Origin: Diplocarpon mali | Taxonomy: Eukaryota > Ascomycota > Leotiomycetes > Helotiales > Drepanopezizaceae | Assembly (NCBI GenBank): GCA_024741835.1 | Contig: JAENRP010000642.1 | Location: 1-13,343 of the forward strand | Direction: 5' to 3' | Length of the DNA: 13,343 nt | Part shown: piece after piece, positions 9,302 to 13,343 of the stretch | Layout of the letters: each line of letters opens with the position of its first letter | How positions within the stretch are numbered: the stretch's first letter is position 1 | Notes under the pieces: generated by a model | What the model was told of the DNA's origin: nothing | Database searches by the model: none | Seen by the model: only the letters and a program-made list of their open reading frames with translations | Position numbers and translations under genes: made by a program

Positions 9302-11231
9302 GACTATTCCTATCGTCTGCGAACTGCTTAAAGTACAGAATAACTTTAATATTATCATCCCTTTAATTAAAGCACCTATAGTAAAGGATATTCCTAAAAT
9401 AGGTATAAGTAATAATAAGCCTTTACTATTAAAAAGCGGTTCCTTAGATAATAAGCCTATAAAACCTATAGCCGAACCTACGTCTTTAAAGAGGAATAAA
9501 GATCCAGAACTGGAAGATACTTTAAATAAATGCGAGTTTAAGCGTATTTAAGCTATAATAGCGCATAGGATCTACGAGCTCGAACTTTAATAAAGCTTCG
9601 ACGAAGATAATGCATTCCTAGCCGCTAGGGGAATAATGAAAATCTCTCTTTTAAAGATATATAATAAAGCTATTAATAATCTAGAGAATAGAGCAGTATA
9701 GAATAAGGCAATCTAAGAGGAGATAAGTTCTCTTATTATAAATGGCATATAGATAGAGGAACCGACGCTAAAGGACGTGAACCTGGTTTTAATAAAGTAG
9801 GTCTTTATAATTAAGATATATATAGATAGGACCTTAGAATGTTATAAGGTAAGGCTTATAGCTAAGGGCTTCTCTTAATAGTATAGAGAAGACTACTTTA
9901 ATATATTTGCGCTAATAGTTCGCATAGATACCCTTTGCATATTTATAGCAATAGTAGCTGCTAAGGACCTTAAATGTAGATAGTATAATATTAAAAATAC
10001 ATTTATTAAAGCAACTATAAAGGAATGGATTTTTCTCTCTTAATCTGACGGTATTCTTATATGCGCTGGCCACTTTTTCTATATACTTTATAGTATCTAT
10101 AGGCTTAAATAATCAGCTTATAATTAGAACCTCTTATATAGCTCTACTTTAATAGAAATAGGATTTGTTTAAAGCCTAGCTAACCCTTATCTATTTACCT
10201 ATATTAAGTATAGAATTAAGTTACTATTGTATATTGACGATATTGCTATAGTTGCGAAAACAACTATTTAATTGGATTGGTTCTTTATAATGATTTGGAA
10301 ACGTTTTAATACTAAGGATCTAAGGGGAATTTATAAGATCCTTAGTATCTATATTATAAGGAACTATTCTACTTAAAAACTCTGGTTGGACTAAGAGTAG
10401 AATATTAAGAAGATCCTAGACCAAATAGGACTCTTTACTTATACTTCCAACTTTAAGCTAAAGTATACTCTAATTAAAGGAAAGTATAATAAGTTAAAGC
10501 CTGCTAATGAAAATAAGTAAAAAGGAGATTTAAAGAAGTACTAATAGGATATTAAAGCAATTATATATACTATAGTATATATAAGACTAGATATTACCTT
10601 TATTATTAAGTAACTTAGTCAAAACTTAAAAGATCTGACGATTCGATATAAGAATATAGTCAAGCGACTTAAAAGGTACCTTCGATTGATAATCATATAG
10701 AAGGTAAGATATAGACTAACGAAATATATAAGCGTAAAGCTTAAGATATATACTAATTCTAATTAGGCAAATATAAAAGGTTGGAAAAGTATATCTAAAA
10801 GCGTAATAGTACTATATAGTAGACTTATATTATAAGAAAGTAGGAAGTAGAAATTAATAGCTACTGCAAGCATTAAGGCCGAATATATATTGATATTATC
10901 AAATTGTAAGTAAGGATTATAGATCGCTTAAGTTCTAAAAGATATAAGTTTTATTAAGTATATTAAATAAGATAGGAACTATATTAATCTTTAAGCAAAT
11001 AATATAAGGGCGATTATATTTATAAAGAATCTATACTTATATAAGCGATTGAAATATATTAATATTACCTACTACTTTATCTATAACCTTATTATAAAGA
11101 ATAAGTTATTAATTACTTATATCTTAATCGATCGAATAGTAGCAAATGGATTTATAAAGCTATTAAAGACGGTTATAAAGTTTAAAGCATTTAAAGATAT
11201 ACTAAGGTTATAGAAGATAGTAAGGGCTTAG
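9302..11231 (+). pseudogene. gag-pol of outer copia element, part 2 (reverse transcriptase, RNase H)
   Basis: This continues the frame of 4-3113 after the nested insertion; the two parts total 1,680 codons including the stop at 11229-11231. The first 0.4 kb is the integrase/RT linker. The reverse transcriptase domain starts near 9700 with the copia-type segment around R-L-I-A-K-G-F-S (near 9850). The catalytic box Y-I-D-D is intact at 10230-10241, unlike the inner copy. In RNase H the D-S-D-W motif has become N-S-N-stop (10755-10766), and the first Glu of the S-T-E-A-E-Y motif is Lys (10875-10877). The C-terminal signature of copia pol (N-G-F-I-K-L-L...K-F) lies near 11147-11193. In-frame stops are frequent; the gene is dead. 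Confidence 0.9.
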
Positions 11232-11533
11232 CAGGCTTAAGGACGACTCCTAGGCCCGCCTTGCGAGTTAGGTCACGTGGTCTTATAAAGGAAAGTTTTT
11301 TAAATCGACTATTAAGCCTAGACCGCAAATTAAGTCATATAGTCTTATAAAGGAATGCTTTTAAGAAATTTAACTCCTAGTCCTACCTTATAAGTAAGGT
11401 TAGTAATTTTAATAGAGGTTGCTATTAATTGATTATTTTTAATTTAAAGAGATACTTAGGAGTTGGATTAGCGCAAAAGGATAGTTATTATTTTTCTGAC
11501 TATAGGTCAATTAGAGTAAGGTCTAAGTAGGGG
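11232..11533 (+). other. 3' UTR of outer element with three 23-bp core repeats
   Basis: This corresponds to 3309-3610 of the inner copy. Cores lie at 11246-11268, 11308-11330 and 11373-11395, each 23 bp, spaced 62 and 65 bp, separated by the shared CTTATAAAGGAA stretch. The first is the best preserved, starting ACTCCTAGGCC and ending TTGCGAGT. The region ends in AAGTAGGGG (11525-11533), a short purine tract against the LTR. Confidence 0.8.
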
Positions 11534-11728
11534 TATTAAGATAGGTGATATAGCTATCACTTTAATGTATTATTATATGACCCTATTGCTTAGTTAATAG
11601 GATATTAATATATATATAGCTATAAGGAAGAAAGGGGTAACCTTCCTTTCCTAACTCTTATTAATATATCGACTATCGACCTCTAGAAGCCTCCTTTACC
11701 TACTGCGCCGACTCACTTAAGCTTAATA
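11534..11728 (+). repeat. 3' LTR of outer element (195 bp)
   Basis: This is the reverse complement of the LTRs at 3114 and 9102, of identical length, starting TATTAAG and ending CTTAATA. It supplies the end of the outer element; the next five bases (GAATT) should be its target duplication. The GGTAACC-centred inverted repeat is present with mutated arms. Confidence 0.92.
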
Positions 11729-11893
11729 GAATTTGCAAATAAGGTTCGATTAGAAAATGGAGATTTGTTAATTGAAAATAAAGGTCCTTTAAGTCATTAT
11801 AAATACTCGAAAAGTCGGTTAGGAGCTTAAAGGGCCCTTTAGCCGGTTGCATGCAAAGAGAAAGTATATTAGAGTACTTATAGGGCTTATAAC
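11729..11893 (-). mobile_element. Leader fragment of a third LTR element
   Basis: This 165-bp stretch matches nothing else in the window and has no convincing coding frame on either strand. Its right end, GGGCTTATAAC (11883-11893), is the same primer-binding 11-mer as the main family and directly abuts the LTR boundary proposed at 11894. I therefore read it as the 5' leader of a minus-strand copia-like element into which the outer element inserted at 11728/11729. If so, the remainder of this element lies left of the window. Confidence 0.45.
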
Positions 11894-12090
11894 TATGGTG
11901 CAGTTGGCTAGAGGGCCTTTATTAGGTCGCTTAAAAGGCTTGTAAAAGTAGGGGAAGATGATTTATTATATCATTCTTTAATATATATATAATAAGGAGA
12001 CTTCGGAAAGAAAAGGGAGAGTCTATGACTCAGCAGAGTCACGTGGAGGGTCTTTAGAATAAGTGGAGACTCCGCCTATTCTGCACGACA
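11894..12090 (-). repeat. Putative LTR of a different family (197 bp)
   Basis: The boundaries come from inverted termini, TATGGTGCAG at the left and CTGCACGACA at the right (8 of 10 match), with the primer-binding 11-mer directly at the left end. The right end coincides with the point where reverse transcriptase homology begins. It contains an AT run (11982-11995) and a hairpin, GACTC-AGCA-GAGTC (12027-12040). ATAAC flanks both sides (11889-11893 and 12091-12095); this is either a target duplication of a solo LTR or chance identity with the primer-binding site. Only one copy is visible, so the LTR call is provisional. Confidence 0.5.
12027..12040. other. Perfect small hairpin GACTC-AGCA-GAGTC
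   Basis: A 5-bp stem with a 4-base loop, followed by CACGTGG. It lies in the putative LTR of the third element and could be a regulatory or transcript structure; no function can be assigned from sequence. Confidence 0.35.
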
Positions 12091-12936
12091 ATAACGCCTT
12101 TACTCAAGGCGATATCGACTATAAGATATATATTGCCCTTTCAAACGGCATATATACTTCGAAATATAATAATAAACTACTAAGGCTTAATAAAGCTCTA
12201 TACGGCCTAAAACAATCGGCTAGACTCTGGTTTATTACTCTAAAGGAGGTCCTTATATAGAAGCTAGGCTTTATTGCTCTACTAGCAGATAGCTCTATTC
12301 TATATAATAAAAAGCTAAATATTATCATTTGCGTCTATATAGATGATCTAGCTCTAATTAGCCCAAATATCAACTCAATAAAATCCTTTATTAAAGAACT
12401 CGAAGAGTACTTTAAATTAAAGGATCTAAGGCCGATTAAGGACTATTTGGGTATAAATATCGAATATAATCAAGAAAAGGGTTATATGAAGCTATATTAA
12501 GAAGCTTATATTACTAAGCTCTTAACCCGATTCGATATGCTAGCCGGCAAACTAAAGAATATACCTATTGGACTTAAAATCAAACTAGAGCCTAATCCAA
12601 ATAAGGCTACTTCTAATAAAATCACTCGATTTCAATAAATAATAGGTTCTCTACTATTCTTAACGCTAGCAACTAGGCCACATATTAGCTATGCAGTTAT
12701 AAAGCTAGCTAGATTCGCTTCAAATCCTAGCGAGAATCATATAATTGCAGTTAAAAACCTCTTACAATACCTCAAAGGCACTAAAAGCCTAGGGCTAATT
12801 TATAAAAATAGTCCTAATAAATATATAATTTGATATTGCGACGCTGACTACGCCAGAGATATCGGCTCGGCTAAATCTACTACCGGCTATAGCTTCTACT
12901 TAGCAAATTGCTTATTTAGCTGGAAATCTAAGCTAT
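12091..12936 (+). pseudogene. Reverse transcriptase/RNase H fragment of a second copia lineage
   Basis: A continuous frame runs from N-A-F-T-Q-G-D at about 12093 to 12936. It includes the copia hallmark A-L-Y-G-L-K-Q-S-A-R (near 12195), an intact catalytic Y-I-D-D (12336-12347), D-Y-L-G-I (12447-12461), and an RNase H start with the C-D-A-D-Y motif near 12837-12851. Only four stops interrupt about 280 codons: TAG 12258, TAA 12498, TAA 12636 and TGA 12831. Each is explained by one transition from Gln or Trp. The protein is clearly diverged from the main family. The left end is cut at the proposed LTR (12090). The right end is cut inside RNase H, just after W-K-S-K-L, by the LTR at 12937, so the second half of RNase H should lie beyond the window. 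Confidence 0.88.
12932..12936. repeat. Probable target-site duplication, left copy (GCTAT)
   Basis: These are the five bases before the LTR that interrupts the second-lineage RNase H. The partner copy would lie to the right of the window, which also means the call cannot be confirmed here. Confidence 0.4.
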
Positions 12937-13131
12937 TATTGAGCTTAAGTAAGTCGGCGCAATAGGTAAAGGAGGCTTCTAAGGGTCGTTAGTCGATATA
13001 TTAATAAGAGTTAAGGAAGGAAGGTTACCCCTTTCTTCCTTATAGCTATATATATATCAATATCTTATTAACTAAGTAGTAGGATTATATAATAATATAT
13101 TAGAGTAATAGCTATATTACCTATTTTAATA
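12937..13131 (-). repeat. Main-family LTR inserted in the second-lineage pol (195 bp)
   Basis: Runs TATTGAG to TTTTAATA, 195 bp, aligned without gaps to the other LTRs. Orientation is minus because the sequence to its right is main-family 3' UTR. It shares with 13231-13343 variants not present in the other three LTRs, including a transversion (GTCGTTAG against GTCGATGG). Confidence 0.9.
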
Positions 13132-13230
13132 CCTTTACTTAGACCTTACTCCGATTGACCTATAGTTAGGAAAAATAATAACTATCCTTTTGCGCTAATC
13201 CAACTTTTAAATATCTTTTAAATTAAAATC
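13132..13230 (-). mobile_element. 99-bp main-family 3' UTR remnant between two LTRs
   Basis: Aligns with 3309 to about 3405 of the nested element, including the weak purine tract next to the LTR (minus-strand AAGTAAAGG). It stops exactly where the next LTR begins. None of the 23-bp cores, pol or leader is present. It is either the visible edge of an element interrupted by another insertion, or the whole interior of a miniature derivative. AAATC (13226-13230) is then a possible target copy. Confidence 0.75.
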
Positions 13231-13343
13231 TATTGAGCTTAAGTAAGTCGGCGCAATAGGTAAAGGAGGCTTCTAAGGGTCGTTAGTCGATATATTAATA
13301 AGAGTTAAGGAAGGAAGGTTACCCCTTTCTTCCTTATAGCTAT
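13231..13343 (-). repeat. Second main-family LTR, cut by window end
   Basis: The first 113 bp of a 195-bp LTR. By eye it is identical to 12937-13049 at every base, in contrast to the roughly 9% divergence between the two LTRs of the nested element. It runs off the window. Confidence 0.9.

Larger units (their letters stand above)
1..11728 (+). mobile_element. Outer Ty1/copia LTR retrotransposon, 5' end missing, split by a nested copy
   Basis: This is one element on the + strand whose 5' LTR and leader lie left of the window. It comprises gag-pol part 1 (4-3113), an insertion of a second copy of the same family (3114-9296 plus the duplicated target 9297-9301), gag-pol part 2 (9302-11231), a 3' UTR and a 3' LTR ending at 11728. 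The join is seen directly: 3101-3113 reads into 9302 exactly where the inner copy's own sequence is uninterrupted, and removing the insert plus one AAATA keeps the reading frame. The copia domain order (integrase before reverse transcriptase) identifies the order. It is inactive: many in-frame stops, nearly all explicable as C-to-T or G-to-A. Its own target duplication should be GAATT (11729-11733), with the partner outside the window. Confidence 0.9.

Noticed and set aside
11896..11962. tRNA gene or tRNA-derived SINE, because GTGCAGTTGGCTAGAG resembles an A box
   Set aside because: No B box (GGTTCGA type) follows at the right distance and no cloverleaf can be drawn; the only GGTTCGATT (11743-11751) is upstream. 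The match sits at the end of a putative LTR.
12063..12260. 65-codon + strand frame as an independent small gene
   Set aside because: It begins at a GTG inside the putative LTR, and only from about 12091 does it match reverse transcriptase. It ends at a RIP-type stop after which the same frame continues to 12936, so it is part of a pseudogene.
12119..12328. 69-codon minus-strand frame
   Set aside because: Shadow of the second-lineage reverse transcriptase, which has clear motifs on the + strand.
12937..13230. Simple tandem duplication of a 294-bp segment
   Set aside because: Not fully excluded, but both units begin exactly at the LTR terminus, which transposition explains better; kept as an alternative in the finding on paired LTRs.

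Overview
The window looks like one AT-rich, gene-poor block from a filamentous ascomycete (Pezizomycotina) genome. I find no host gene, tRNA or rRNA. Everything I can identify is LTR retrotransposon of the Ty1/copia order (gag, protease, integrase, reverse transcriptase, RNase H in that sequence), and every copy is dead. Decay is nearly all transition mutation: Gln codons have become TAA/TAG, Trp codons TAG/TGA/TAA, Asp to Asn, Glu to Lys and Cys to Tyr, with almost no indels. That pattern, with CpA and TpG visibly scarce while CpG survives, is what repeat-induced point mutation (RIP) leaves. The organism call is an inference from RIP plus the copia type.

The layout is a set of nested insertions. 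(1) The outer element is on the + strand and enters from beyond the left edge. Its gag-pol runs 4-3113, is interrupted, resumes at 9302 and stops at 11231; a 3' UTR (11232-11533) and a 195-bp 3' LTR (11534-11728) follow. (2) Inside it lies a complete second copy of the same family on the - strand (3114-9296), with two 195-bp LTRs, a leader, a primer-binding site, one 1,695-codon gag-pol frame, a 3' UTR, and a 5-bp target-site duplication (AAATA at 3109-3113 and 9297-9301). (3) The outer element itself sits in what looks like the leader of a third, different element on the - strand (leader 11729-11893, LTR 11894-12090). (4) That element appears to be inserted in the reverse transcriptase of a fourth, more distant copia element on the + strand (12091-12936), which is far less mutated. 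(5) At 12937 this fourth element is cut again by the main family: a whole LTR (12937-13131), 99 bp of 3' UTR, then a second LTR that runs off the right edge (13231-13343).

The main family has unusual internal repeats. In the coding frame, between protease and the integrase zinc-binding region, is a minisatellite of 39- and 48-bp units (13 and 16 codons) in the same order in both copies, with one extra 48-bp unit in the inner copy. Its 23-bp core recurs three times in the 3' UTR. The leader carries four copies of a different 21-bp hairpin-like unit. These repeats, and the paired LTRs 99 bp apart at the right edge (nested insertion or miniature element), are the parts most worth a second look.
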